64,000 nt of DNA. It comes from Gimesia aquarii (GTDB lineage: Bacteria > Planctomycetota > Planctomycetia > Planctomycetales > Planctomycetaceae). This document shows, in pieces, positions 36,031-49,500 of this stretch (position 1 is the stretch's first letter; each line of letters opens with the position of its first letter). The DNA lies in the NCBI RefSeq assembly GCF_007748175.1, contig NZ_CP037422.1:2982020-3046019 (forward strand). The letters run 5' to 3'. The notes under the pieces are model-generated. The model searched no databases and was not told the DNA's origin. It saw only the letters and a list, made by a program, of their open reading frames with translations. Made by a program: the position numbers and the translations under genes.

Positions 36031-36773
36031 AGAAAAGGGGTCAGGTCTCTTTTCTTCCTGGCTGTATTCTGTTATACTCCTTGAATGCCTCGTACCAAAC
36101 GAATTTGTCCTGCCGGTGAAGTGTTTAATGTACTCAACTACTCAACCGGTCTGTGGCGCGGATGACTTTGTTCGAGAAGCCGGACGATTATGCCGCATTC
36201 ATACGTGTGGTAGAGGAAACGTTGGAAAAGATTCCGCTTCTGATCTTTGCCATGTTCGTGATGCCCAATCATTGGCACTTTGTGGTGCGTCCTAAGACAG
36301 ATACCCAATTGACGGAATTCTTTCAACGGCTCACCATCACCCATACCATGCGCTGGCACGCGCACTAGTCAACCGGGGTAAGTGGTCACTTATACCAAGG
36401 ACGATTCAAGTCGTTCCCGATTCAATCAGACGACCGTTCATTTGCTGACTGTGATGCGCTATGTCGAACGCAATCCGCTGCGAGCGAATCTCGTCAGACG
36501 TGCTGAGGAATGGGAGTACGGCTCCGCCTGGGCACGACGGCAAAAGGGAACGCCTCCCGCGTGGCTGGCAAAACCCAAAAATCCACCGCTACCACGCCAA
36601 TGGCGATCACTGGTTAACAAACCACAAACGGAGACCGAACTGACTGCCGTTAGAAAGTGCATCACCCGCGGCACACCCTTTGGCGATAACAAATGGACCT
36701 GCAATACAGCCATTCGACTGTCCCTCGAAAGCACAACTCGCCCCCGCGGAAGACCGAGAAAAGAGACCTGACC
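36031..36773 (+). mobile_element. decayed IS200-like/RAYT transposase unit with terminal inverted repeats
   Basis: An exact 16-bp inverted repeat, ggtcaggtctcttttc at 36039-36054 and its complement at 36758-36773, bounds the transposase remnant. The left end also folds on itself (AGAAAAG 36031-36037 with CTTTTCT 36049-36055). The right copy overlaps the transposase stop codon. REP-associated tyrosine transposases typically lie between such short palindromic ends. It sits between the first toxin's immunity gene and the second giant gene. Confidence 0.7.
36085..36771 (+). pseudogene. REP-associated tyrosine transposase (Y1/HUH type), frameshifted
   Basis: The ancestral product can be read in three pieces. 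MPRTKRICPAGEVF starts at 36085. A frameshift follows at a perfect 8-bp tandem duplication of TACTCAAC (36131-36138 and 36139-36146). The frame from 36153 gives MTLFEKPDDYAAF and the HUH motif MPNHWHFVV, then hits a TAG at 36366. After that codon the same frame still gives GHLYQGRFKSFPIQSDD, until a second shift near 36432. The last frame gives HLLTVMRYVERNPLRANLV, EEWEYGSAW and the end RPRGRPRKET. Two frameshifts and a nonsense codon mean no active enzyme, but every family motif is still readable, so the decay is recent. Confidence 0.85.
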
Positions 36774-37330
36774 GGCTCTGTAGACAACCTACCTCCGATT
36801 GCTATATCTGTAACAAACGAGTCATGGTACACCATGTCGCATGACACAAACAAGTAGCTCTCTGACGATTCAAAAGTATGTCATAATGTAAGATCTTTCA
36901 AACTCGAGTATCGAAGCGATTAATCTGATTAAAGCGCGCGACATTCCTGTGATGTCAGAAGTCAGCAAACAAAACGTTGATCAATGGATAACATCTAAGC
37001 AAATTCGCCAAATTGCTGCGAAATTCGATAACAAGCAGGACGAGCCATTTAGCACCGGATGGATAGCCGATCAGAAAAGAGACATATTTTCAATAATGTC
37101 TTTTGATTGATCGGGACTTCATACTCCAACTAAGAATTCATACATCAATAAAACAATAGGGCAAAGGTCTTTAAATCTGGTGTGGTAGTAGGTAATAAAG
37201 TGCTCGTTTGAAATGCACTCACCTAAAAAGCTCCTGTACCACACGATTCAACCCCTTTTATCCTGTTATTTGATATTTTTATAAATATCGGAAAAAGCTT
37301 ACTTTCTGTATAGATCTTCCATATCTTGCA
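36774..37330. other. intergenic region with an unassigned short open frame
   Basis: No recognised gene. One plus-strand frame is open from 36892 to a stop at 37108-37110; its only ATG (36952) would give 52 residues starting MSEVSKQNVDQWITSKQ. Composition is protein-like, but there is no ribosome binding site and no known family. It could be the tail of a gene truncated by the neighbouring mobile unit. The rest is AT-rich and presumably carries the promoter of the second giant gene. Confidence 0.35.
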
Positions 37331-37355
37331 AGGTATTCTCCTCCCAAGCCTGCCA
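37331..37355 (+). promoter_or_regulatory. leader element shared by the two giant genes (copy 2)
   Basis: aggtattctcctcc, then caagcctgcca, matches 4055-4080 except at one or two bases. A tgtataga sequence lies just upstream (from about 37308), as in copy 1. Here CTCCT can pair with AGGAG of the gene's own ribosome binding site (37501-37506), one pair shorter than in copy 1. Flanking leader sequence is otherwise diverged, which makes the conserved block stand out. Confidence 0.4.
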
Positions 37356-37513
37356 TCGAACATCGTTTCACAAACCCATATATCTATAAGGGTTTATGTG
37401 AATAGATGCTTCTTTTAGACATCTTTCTTTATTCAAATAACCACATTACCGGTCAAGTGCAGCGAATCTTAACGGAATATCAGGTTTGTGATCGCATTAT
37501 AAGGAGTTAAACT

Positions 37514-40500
37514 GTGCTCATTTCCAACTGGCTAAGTGCTCTGGTCTCCACTATACAACGACGCCCACGCTATAATTCGCGCGCTCGCCGTGCCATTCGT
37601 AAACGTTGGCAAGCCATCCAGCAAAACTGCTTGTCGACCGTTGACCGCTTAGAAGAACGGACGCTATTGACGGCACAAATTATAGATGGCACATCAGCGG
37701 CGGATGATTTCCAACTCCAAATGAACGCTGATGGCGTGACTCTTGAAGTCTGGAACGATACGACGCTTGTGTTTTCGGACCTGTTGACTAATGTGACTGA
37801 ACTCAGCATCAATGGTGGGGCTGGCGCTGATACATTCACAGTCGATCTCAGTAATGGTCTTCCTTTTCCAACAGGCAATATCAACTTTGACGGTGAAGCA
37901 GACGGCGGTTCAATCACTCTGGATACCGCTGGCTACGCCGGCTCTCTGACGACCGTCACACATACTCTCAACAGTGATACTTCAGGCAGTATTTCAATCG
38001 ATGGCCAGATCATTAGCTACACGAACACCGCTTCATTGACCGACAATCTGGATACGACCAACCGCATCTTCGATTTCGCAGGCGCTGCTGAAACAGTCAC
38101 ACTCTCCGATCACGGGACCACCAATGATGGATACTCCAGCATTGATTCGACTTTGGGAGCCGCGGTCACGTTTGCAAATACGTCATCGGCAGTCACGGTC
38201 TTATCCAATACAGGCAGTGGTGCGGATACGATAAACGTACAAGGTCTCGACAGTCTTAACGCAAGCAGCCTCACCATTACCGGCGATGCAGACGATGATG
38301 TTAATTTCCAGACGAACAGTACGGTCATGGGATCCAACGATCTGACAGTCAACGCGCAAACCATTACTGTAAGCAGTGGCATTTCTTCGACAAGCGGTGC
38401 CGTTTCACTGACCGCCAGCCGGAACATTGCCCTGAATACCACCAGCAGTCTGACCACCGTCGATGGGGGGATTACTTTAGTCGCTAATTCAGGTGGCACA
38501 ACAACCGGCACATTTATCGGAATCGATGCGAATAACGCAACCATTCAATCAACGGGATCTGGTAATGTCGCGTTCACGTCCATCAGTGGTGATGGTGATG
38601 GGATTTATTTATACGGCGGCACTTCTGTCACTTCGACCGCGACCGGAGTTTCAGCGGGCACCATTTCACTGAATGGAACGGGTGGAGGTGCAGCCAGTTA
38701 TCAGCATGGAATACTCTTAATTGATGCTTCAATCAGCAGCGTCGATGGTGCCATTTCTCTAACTGGCCAGGGAGGCGGTGATGGCACAGCAATTAATAAT
38801 AATGGCCTTTATCTGCACGACTCCAGCATCAGTTCGACCGGTACCGGCGTCAATGCCGCTACGATTACCCTGGATGGAACAGCCGGTAACGGAATCAGCA
38901 TCAACCGTGGTATCCGGACTGCTCAGTTTTCCCTAACGAGCGTCGATGGTGATATCTCAATCACCGGCCAGGGCGCCGGTGATGTGACCGGGAGCAGTAA
39001 TGAAGGGATAGTGTTTGGAGCACCAAACACTATTACTTCAACGGGTACTGCCGCCATTAGTATTCACGGTTTGGCAGGCGCCGGGCTAACCTACAATCAA
39101 GGCATTTCTGTGAGTTCGCAGAATGACATCAGTAGTGTTAACGCTGATATCATGATGATTTCAGATGGAGATCTCTTGTTTAGCACCAATAGCGATATCA
39201 CGGCCACATCAGGAAATCTCCAGGTTACCGCCAATTACCTGAGTGCCAGCAATACAGGTAACATGACAATTAATGGGACCGCTGTACTTAGTACGGGCAG
39301 TGGTAACATCGACCTGGATGCGGCTGGCGACATCTCGTTAACAAGCCTGGTGGCAACGGGAACCGTCACTGTCGATTCCACTTCCGGATCCATTCTGGAC
39401 AATGACGATACAAATATCGATATCGTTGCTGCGACGGCTGCTTTGACGGCCGCCGGTTCAATTGGTACGGTCGCCAACCCACTGACCACACAGATGGATG
39501 CTCACACTGCGGTATCAGGAACCAGCGATGTAAATATCAATAACCGTGAGCTGTTTTCGATCAGCGATACCACGGCCAATGAAGATGGTACCTTCACCTT
39601 TACGGTCAGCATCAATCATGCCACTGATCAGAATGTGACGGTCCTCGCCAGTACCGCTTATGGCACAGCGGGCGCGAGTGACCTTACCGCGATCAGCAAC
39701 CAACTGATGACCATTGCCGCAGGACAAACCTCGACTACCGTTACCGTCAGTGTCACCAACGACAATGTGCTTGAAAACGATGAGACGTTTACCGTCGTAC
39801 TCTCAGATCCTAAATACAATGGAGCGACTAACGCTGCGAGAATTGCCATTGGCGACGGAACGGCTACAGGAACGATCTTGAATGAGGATTCGATCAAAAT
39901 CATCGATGACGGGGACGTTGGTTTTAGTATTTCCGGACCGGACTGGGTCCACTATAACTGGTCTGGATATTATCAGAACGATGCTTACTATATTCTCGAT
40001 GGTGGTAGCGCAGCAACGGGAGCGAATACTGCAAGCTGGGCTTTCTCAGACTTGCCTGCCGGTACCTATCGACTGTCAACTCACTGGCTTCAAGGCGTCG
40101 ATCGTGCGGACAATGTTCCGTATTCTGTATCTGGAATTGTGGGAGGAACAGTCAATGGTACGTTTGACATGATCACCTTGAATGCCGACGTTACTGACGA
40201 CGGTGTGGGTTGGGAAGACCTTGGTTATTTTGAAGTCGCACAAGATGGAACGCTGACTGTTTCAATCAGTGACAATTTAGTCAACGGTACGATCTATGCG
40301 TCGGCCATGAGACTTGAGAAAGTTAAAAGCACGCTTTCAATCAATGATGTCAGTATCAGTGAAGATGCAGGGACTGCCACATTTACTGTGACCCTGTCTG
40401 AAGCAGTTCTGGGAGGGGTGAGCGTTGACTGGTCTACCGCCAATGGGACCGCGACCGCAGGCGCTGACTATACAGCAGGTTCAGGAACTCTGAATTTCAC

Positions 40501-43500
40501 AGGAACTGCCGGGGAATCTCAAACAATCACCATTACGCTCAATGATGATTTCATTGCAGAATCCGATGAAACATTTCTCGTCAATCTGAGTAATGTGGTG
40601 GCTAGTGAAACTGTTGGCCTGGTAGATCCGAGTGGAACCGGAACTATCATAGATGATGATCGTGTCACAATCGATGGCTCAGCAGCGGCTGATAATTTCC
40701 AGCTGCAAATGAACGCCGATGGTCTGACTTTGGAAGTGTTAAATAATTCCACACTCGTTTACTCGGGCTTGCTGGCTGAGATTGCCGAACTCAACATCAA
40801 CGGCGGTGCAGGCGCTGATACATTTACAGTCGATCTCAGTAACGGTCTTCCTTTTCCAACAGGCAATATCAACTTTGACGGCGAAACAGACGGCGGTACC
40901 CTCGTGCTGGATACCGCTGGCTACACCGGCTCTCTGACGACTGTGACACATACTCTTAACAGTGATACTTCAGGCAGTATTTCCATTGACGGGCAGATCA
41001 TTAACTACACGAACACCGCTTCGCTGACCGACGACCTGGCTACCACCAATCGCATCTTCGATTTCGCAGGCGCTGCTGAAACAGTCACACTCTCAGATCA
41101 CGGGACCAGTAACGATGGATTTTCCAACATTGATTCGACTCTGGGAGCCGCAGTCACGTTTGCAAATACGTCATCAGCTGTCACAGTATTAACCAACTCA
41201 GGCAATGGGGCGGATACAATCAACGTACAAGGTCTTGACAGCCTGAATGCAAGCAGCCTTACCATTACTGGTGATGCAGATGATGATGTCAACTTCCAGA
41301 CGAACAGTACGGTCATGGGAGCCAATGATCTGACGGTTAACGCGCAAACCATCACCGTGAGCAGTGGCATTTCTTCGACAAGCGGTGCTGTTTCGCTGAC
41401 CGCCAGCCGGAACATTGCCCTGACTACTACCAGCAGCCTGACCACCGTCGATGGTGGGATTACCTTACTGGCCAATGATGGAGGTTTAACAACGGGTGAC
41501 TTCATTGGTATTGATGCCGATAACGCTACGATTCAATCAACGGGTACAGGCAATATCTCGTTAACGGGCTTTGGAGGAAATTCAGACGATGATTATGGAA
41601 TTTATCTGAAATCAAGTAATCTCTTAAGCACCAGCACCAATGTGAATGCAGGCACGATTACCCTCAATGGTACCGGCGGAACTGGCACAGCAAGTAATCT
41701 GGGAATCTTTCTTAATACGAATTCAATAATCTCCAGTGTCATGGGTGGTATCCAATTAACTGGACAAGGGACAGATGGAACTGGTGCAGGAAATGTTGGC
41801 GTCATGGTTTTTAATGGTAGCGAAATTAGTTCCACAGGTACCGGAATCAATGCCGCTACCATCTCGATTGACGGCACAGGAGGAGCAAGTAATTTCCTCG
41901 GTCACGGTGTAAAATTCCATTCAAATGCAGCCTCAGAACCAGCCAAAGTCACCAGTATTGATGGTAATATTTCGATTACTGGTCAAGGCTATAATGGGGC
42001 TGGCACAAATCATTTTGGAGTTGAGTTGATCAATACTGTTATTTCATCTTTGGGAACAGGAATCAATGCAGCAACCGTCACAATCAATGGAACAGGTGGA
42101 AATGCAGCAGGTGAAAGAAACTATGGTGTAACGCTTTGGTCGACTACTTTAACGCATGATCTAATTACTAGTGTTGACGGAAATATCATAGTCACCGGAC
42201 AAGGTGGTGCTGGTGCTGGTGGTAATCATTTTGGTGTCTTGACAACAAATGGCAAAATTTCTTCAACAGGAACAGGAGTCGATGCTGCCACCATCACAAT
42301 CAATGGTGACGGTGGGACAGGTGGAGCAACCAATTACGGTACTTTCCTATTTGCCACAGATGTGAAAAGTCAATCAGGTGATATCACTATTATAGTAGAA
42401 GATGATGTTGTCCTTGGAGGGAACAGGTCAATCAATACAAGCTCAGGTGATGTGACTGTTACTGCTGACAATAGTGTGGGTAATAATGGTGGATTTCTTT
42501 TCATTTACGACGATACCTGGATTAACGCCGGCACAGGAAATATTGATTTAAATGCAGATGGAGATATTCATTTAACCAGTTTGATTTCCTCGGGAACGGT
42601 CACCGTTGATTCTACCTCCGGCTCCATTCTGGATAATGGCGACGAAAGATCCGATATCTTTGCGACTACGGCAATCTTGAATGCCTTGAACTCAGTGGGA
42701 ACGGTTGGCAATCCACTGGAAGCGAACGTAGTGAATCTATCCGGCACGGGAACGAATGGCGGTTTCCACGTCAACAACTCAGTTTATAAGCGAATCATTG
42801 ACGATGGCGACACCGGTTTCTCAATCAGTCCGAGTGGGTGGACTTATCTGACACAGAATATTTACTACAGTGATGATTCTTATTATATGTCATCAGGTGC
42901 GAATCCGGGAGTGACTGCCAGTTGGGAATTTACAGATCTTATTGCCGGTACTTATCGAATTTCAGGACAGTGGTATGCCGATGCCAATCGGGCCACAAAT
43001 ACAGAAGTGACTGTATCCGGAATTGTCGGTGGTAATGTTGTGCAAACCATCGATCAGCAGTCCCTGCGGGCTGACGTCACAGATAACGGATTTGACTGGC
43101 AGGACCTGGGCTTCTTCACGGTCGACGCCATTGGATCTATTACGGTGACGATGGCTAACGAACTGGCTGATGGTTATGTGATTGCTGATGCCATGCGACT
43201 CGAAAAAGTTGACAGCGCTTTGTCTATCAGTGATGTCAGCATTAATGAAGATGAGGGAACTGCAACATTTACCGTCACTTCCAGTCTGGCTACAGGCTCA
43301 GCTTTTTCTGTCGACTTTGCCACCGCCGATGGCACGGCAACCGCAGGCTCTGATTATACCACTACCAACGGCACTTTGAATTTTGTGGGAACTGCAGGTG
43401 AAACACAAACGATTACAGTGGAACTCAGTGACGACAATACTGTAGAACTTGACGAGAATTTCTTTGTCAATTTATCGAATGTTCAAGCGACTGGCTTAAA

Positions 43501-46500
43501 TATTGCTTTGACAGACTCTCAGGCAACAGGCACAATTTTCAACAATGACACCACGGTTATTTCATTACAAAATACCAACGTTTCACAATTGGAAGGTGAT
43601 GGCGGGACCACACAATTCGATTTTGTGGTCAATATTTCCAATCCTTTAGACATAGACTTTCATTTCTGGTCCCGAGCTATTGATAACACAGCAACCGAGG
43701 CGGACGGAGATTTCACAGATCCACACATTGGTAACTGGTCCACAATCACCGCAGGGGCAACTTCCACTACTGTCTCTTATTCTGTCAATGGTGATACAAA
43801 GATTGAAGCTGATGAAATATTTAGCTACGCATTTCCTAATACGTTTTATAGTTCAATTTCACCACAAACAACTCTCTCAACTGCTTATTCTAACAACATA
43901 AGCTTTGAGGGAGGTGTAACAACACTGTGGGGCATTGGAACTATCATCAATGAAGATTATTTAAAAATCATCGATGATGGCGACGTCGGTTTCTCAATCG
44001 ATCCGAGTGATTGGGTATACCATTCGGCGACTGGCCCTTATTACTACAGCGAAGACAGTTATTACGTAGCTCCGGGAGCAAATCCGGGAGTGACTGCCAG
44101 TTGGGAGTTTGATAATCTTCCTGCCGGCACCTATCGTATCTCAGGGTTCTGGCAAACCGATCCTAGCCGAGCTACGAATGCACAGTATACGGTATCCGGA
44201 ATTGAAGGAGGATCGGTTACACAAACAATCAATCAACAAAACTTGACAGCCGACGTGAACGACAGCGGATTTGACTGGCAGGACCTGGGCTTCTTCACAG
44301 TCGACGCCAATGGTACCATCAACGTTACTGTGTCCAATGATCTCGCTGATGGCCATGTAATGGCTGATGCCATGCGACTCGAAAAAGTTGACGGCATTTT
44401 GTCTATCAACGATATCAGCATTGATGAAGATGCGGGAACTGCAACATTCACTGTCACTTCCAGTCTGGCTACAGGGACGGCATTTTCTGTCGACTATACC
44501 ACCGCTGATGGCACGGCAACCGCCGGTTCCGACTATACCGCTACCAACGGCACTTTGAATTTTGTGGGAACTGCAGGTGAAACTCAGACCGTCACTGTTG
44601 TCATCAATAATGATCCTACCCAGGAGTCAGATGAAAACTTTCTGGTCAATTTGTCAAACGTACAAGCTGGTGGTCTGAATGTTGTCTTGGCAAACTCGCA
44701 GGGAATAGGAACGATCGTCAATGAAGATTATTTAAAAATCATCGATGATGGGGATACCGGTTTCTCAATCGATCCGAGTGATTGGGTATACCATTCGGCG
44801 ACTGGCCCTTATTACTATAGCGAAGACAGTTATTACGTAGCTCCGGGAGCAAATCCGGGAGTGACTGCCAGCTGGGAGTTTGATAATCTTCCTGCCGGCA
44901 CCTATCGTATCTCAGGGTTCTGGCAAACCGATCCTAGCCGAGCTACGAATGCACAGTATACGGTATCCGGAATTGAAGGAGGATCGGTTACACAAACAAT
45001 CAATCAACAAAACTTGACAGCCGACGTGAACGACAGCGGATTTGACTGGCAGGACCTGGGCTTCTTCACAGTCGACGCCAATGGTACCATCAACGTTACT
45101 GTGTCCAATGATCTCGCTGATGGCCATGTAATGGCTGATGCCATGCGACTCGAAAAAGTTGACGGCATTTTGTCTATCAACGATATCAGCATTGATGAAG
45201 ATGCGGGAACTGCAACATTCACCGTCACTTCCAGTCTGGCTACAGGGACGGCATTTTCTGTCGACTATACCACCGCTGATGGCACGGCAACCGCCGGTTC
45301 CGACTATACCGCTACCAACGGCACTTTGAATTTTGTGGGAACTGCAGGTGAAACTCAGACCGTCACTGTTGTCATCAATAATGATCCTACCCAGGAGTCA
45401 GATGAAAACTTCCTGGTCAATTTGTCAAACGTACAAGCTGGTGGACTGAATGTTGTCCTGGCAGACTCGCAGGGAATAGGAACGATCGTCAACGAAGATT
45501 ATTTAAAAATCATTGACGATGGGGATACCGGTTTTTCAATCAGTCCGAGTGGGTGGACCTATCTGACGCAGAATATTTATTACAGTGATGATACTTATTA
45601 TATGTCACCGGGTGCGAATCCGGGAGTGACCGCCAATTGGGAATTTACAGATCTTATTGCCGGTACTTATCGAATTTCAGGACAGTGGTATGCCGATGCC
45701 AGTCGGGCCACAAATACAGAAGTGACTGTTTCTGGAATTGTCGGTGGTGATGTCGTGCAAACCATCGACCAGCAGTCCCTGCGGGCCGACGTCACAGATA
45801 ACGGATTTGACTGGCAGGACCTGGGCTTCTTCACGGTCGACGCCAATGGATCTATTACGGTGACGATGGCTAACGAACTGGCTGATGGTTATGTGATTGC
45901 TGATGCCATGCGACTCGAAAAAGTTGACAGCGCTTTGTCTATCAGTGATGTCAGCATTAATGAAGATGAGGGAACTGCAACATTTACTGTCACTTCCAGT
46001 CTGGCTACAGGCTCAGCTTTTTCTGTCGACTTTTCCACCGCCGATGGCACGGCAACCGCAGGCTCCGACTATACCGCTACCAACGGCACTTTGAATTTTG
46101 TGGGAACTGCAGGTGAAACTCAGACCGTCACTGTTGTCATCAATAATGATCCTACCCAGGAGTCAGATGAAAACTTCCTGGTCAATTTGTCAAACGTACA
46201 AGCTGGTGGACTGAATGTTGTCCTGGCAGACTCGCAGGGAATAGGAACGATCGTCAACGAAGATTATTTAAAAATCATTGACGATGGGGATACCGGTTTT
46301 TCAATCAGTCCGAGTGGGTGGACCTATCTGACGCAGAATATTTATTACAGTGATGATACTTATTATATGTCACCGGGTGCGAATCCGGGAGTGACCGCTA
46401 GTTGGGAATTTACAGACCTTATTGCCGGTACCTATCGAATTTCAGGACAGTGGTATGCCGATGCCAGTCGGGCCACAAATACAGAAGTGACTGTTTCTGG

Positions 46501-49500
46501 AATTGTCGGTGGTGATGTCGTGCAAACCATCGACCAGCAGTCCCTGCGGGCCGACGTCACAGATAACGGATTTGACTGGCAGGATCTGGGCTTCTTCAAA
46601 ATCGACACCAATGGATCTATTACGGTGACGATGGCCAATGAATTGGCTGATGGTTATGTGATTGCTGACGCTATGCGAATTGAAAAAGTCAATTCGATCC
46701 CTGTAGCAATTAATGAAAGCATTGCTGCCACAGAAGATGGCACCACAGTCACCACAAGCATACTAGCATCCGACCTGGACACCGAAGATGATCCCAATTC
46801 ACTGACCTATAATTTCATCACACTTCCCACAGAAGGTTCAGTCACTTCCAACAATGATGGTACCTTCACCTTCGATCCGGAAACCGACTTCCAGGATCTG
46901 GCCACTGGGGAAACACGCCAGGTTACCTTCTCTTATACTGCCACTGATTCCCATAGTGCTGTCAGCAACACTGGAATCGTCACCGTCACCGTCACCGGCG
47001 TTAACGATGTGCCCACGGTCAGTGCTTTAAATACCACGACTACTGAAGATGATGTCAGTTTCAGTCTGGATCTGCTGACGGGAGCCAACGATCTCGATAC
47101 CACGGACATCCTCGGCGTGAATGGTCTGACACTTGTCAGTGGAGACGCCTCCGGCATCACCGACAACGGAACCAGCCTCGGGATCGACCCGAATGCCTAT
47201 ACTGGGTTGGCCGCCGGTGAAATTGAAGTCATTACTTACACCTACAATGTCACGGATGGAAACGGTGGCAGCGTGCCGCAGACTGCCACAATCACAATCA
47301 CCGGCGTTAACGACGTGCCCACGGTCAGTGCTTTAAACACCGAAGCCACCGAAGATGACGTCAGTTTCAGTCTGGATCTGCTGACGGGAGCCAACGATGT
47401 CGATACCACGGACATCCTCAGCATGAATGGTCTGACGCTTGTCAGTGGAGACGCCTCCGGCATCACTGACAATGGAACCAGCCTCGGAATCGATCCGAGT
47501 GCTTATCAGAGCTTGGCTGTCAATGAATCCGAAGTGATTGTCTATCACTATAACGTGATTGATAACAACGGGGGGAGCGTGGTCCAGACTGCCACGATCA
47601 CAATCACCGGTGTCAACGATGCCCCCGCAGTGGGTGTGGCCGTGAATTCTGAATTCACCGAAGATGATGTCAGTTTCAGCCTGGATCTGCTGACGGGAGC
47701 CAACGATCTCGATACAACGGACATCCTCGGCGTGAATGGTCTGACACTTGTCAGTGGAGACGCCTCCGGCATCACTGACAACGGAACCAGCCTCGGGATC
47801 GACCCGAATGCCTATACTGGGTTGGCCGCCGGTGAAATCGAAATCATCACTTACACCTACAATGTCACGGATGGAAACGGCGGCAGCGTGCCGCAGACTG
47901 TCACAATCACCATCACCGGCGTTAACGACGTGCCCACGGTCAGTGCTTTAAACACCGCAGCCACCGAAGATGACGTCAGTTTCAGTCTGGATCTGCTGAC
48001 GGGAGCCAACGATGTCGATACCACGGACATCCTCGGCGTGAATGGTCTGACACTTGTCAGTGGAGACGCCTCCGGCATCACCGACAACGGAACCAGCCTC
48101 GGGATCGACCCGAGTGCTTATCAGAGCTTGGCTGCCAATGAATCCGAAGTGATTGTCTATCACTATAACGTGATTGATAACAACGGGGGGAGTGTGGCCC
48201 AGACTGCCACAATCACAATCACCGGTGTCAACGATGCGCCCACAGTGGGTGTGGCCGTGAATTCTGAATTCACCGAAGATGCTGTCAGTTTCAGTCTGGA
48301 TCTGCTGACAGGAGCCAACGATCTCGATACCACGGACATCCTCGGCGTGAATGGTCTGACACTTGTCAGTGGAGACGCCTCCGGCATCACTGACAACGGA
48401 ACCAGCCTCGGAATCGATCCGAGTGCCTATACTGGGTTGGCCGCCGGTGAAATCGAAGTCATTACTTACACCTACAATGTCACGGATGGAAACGGCGGCA
48501 GCGTGCCGCAGACTGTCACGATCACAATCACCGGCGTTAACGACGTGCCCACGGTCAGTGCTTTAAACACCGCAGCCACTGAAGATGACGTCAGTTTCAG
48601 TCTGGATCTGCTGACGGGAGCCAACGATCTCGATACCACGGACATCCTCGGCGTGAATGGTCTGACACTTGTCAGTGGAGACGCCTCCGGCATCACCGAC
48701 AACGGAACCAGCCTCGGAATCGACCCGAATGCCTATACTGGGTTGGCCGCCGATGAAATCGAAGTCATTACTTACACCTACAATGTCACGGATGGAAACG
48801 GCGGCAGCGTCCCGCAGACTGCCACGATCACCATCACCGGCGTTAACGATGCGCCAATTGCGATCGACGATTTCTTCGAAACTGATGAAACGACCGTACT
48901 CAGCACAGAAAATGTGCTTAATGCCAATCCCACAACGATTGACAGTGATGCCGAAGGTCAGGTGCTGACTGTCATTGCCGTTGATGGGGGGACCATAGGA
49001 ACACAATTCTCCCTTAGTTCCGGCGCTTTGTTAACCCTTAATTCTACTGGTAACTTCAGCTATGATCCGAACGGTCAGTTTGATTCACTTGCTGCAGGTG
49101 AAACCACTATCGACACCTTCGATTATACCATCGACGACGGCGATGGGGGTACAGATATGGCCACCGCAACGATTACAATAACAGGCTCCAATGCAACACT
49201 AAGCATCAGTGATACCACCGTCAATGAAACTGACGGAACAGTAGGGATAACTCTAACTCTGGATAAAGCCGTAGTCGAAGGATTCTCAGTTGATTGGAGT
49301 ACTTCTGATGATACAGCCATTGACGGAATCGACTATATTTCAGCAATAGGAACTCTAAACTTTGCAGGAAATGCTGGGGAAACTCAGACAATTACTATCA
49401 ATTTATTACAAGATAGTACTGTCGAAATAACAGAACAGTTTTTCATTCACTTAGATAACGCGTTAACGGCGAGCCCACATGTCTCGATCCCAGACGACCT

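Noticed and set aside
36153-36368. Short open frame with NHWHFVV taken as an intact gene
   Set aside because: It is the middle piece of the broken transposase; family motifs continue on either side in other frames and beyond its stop.
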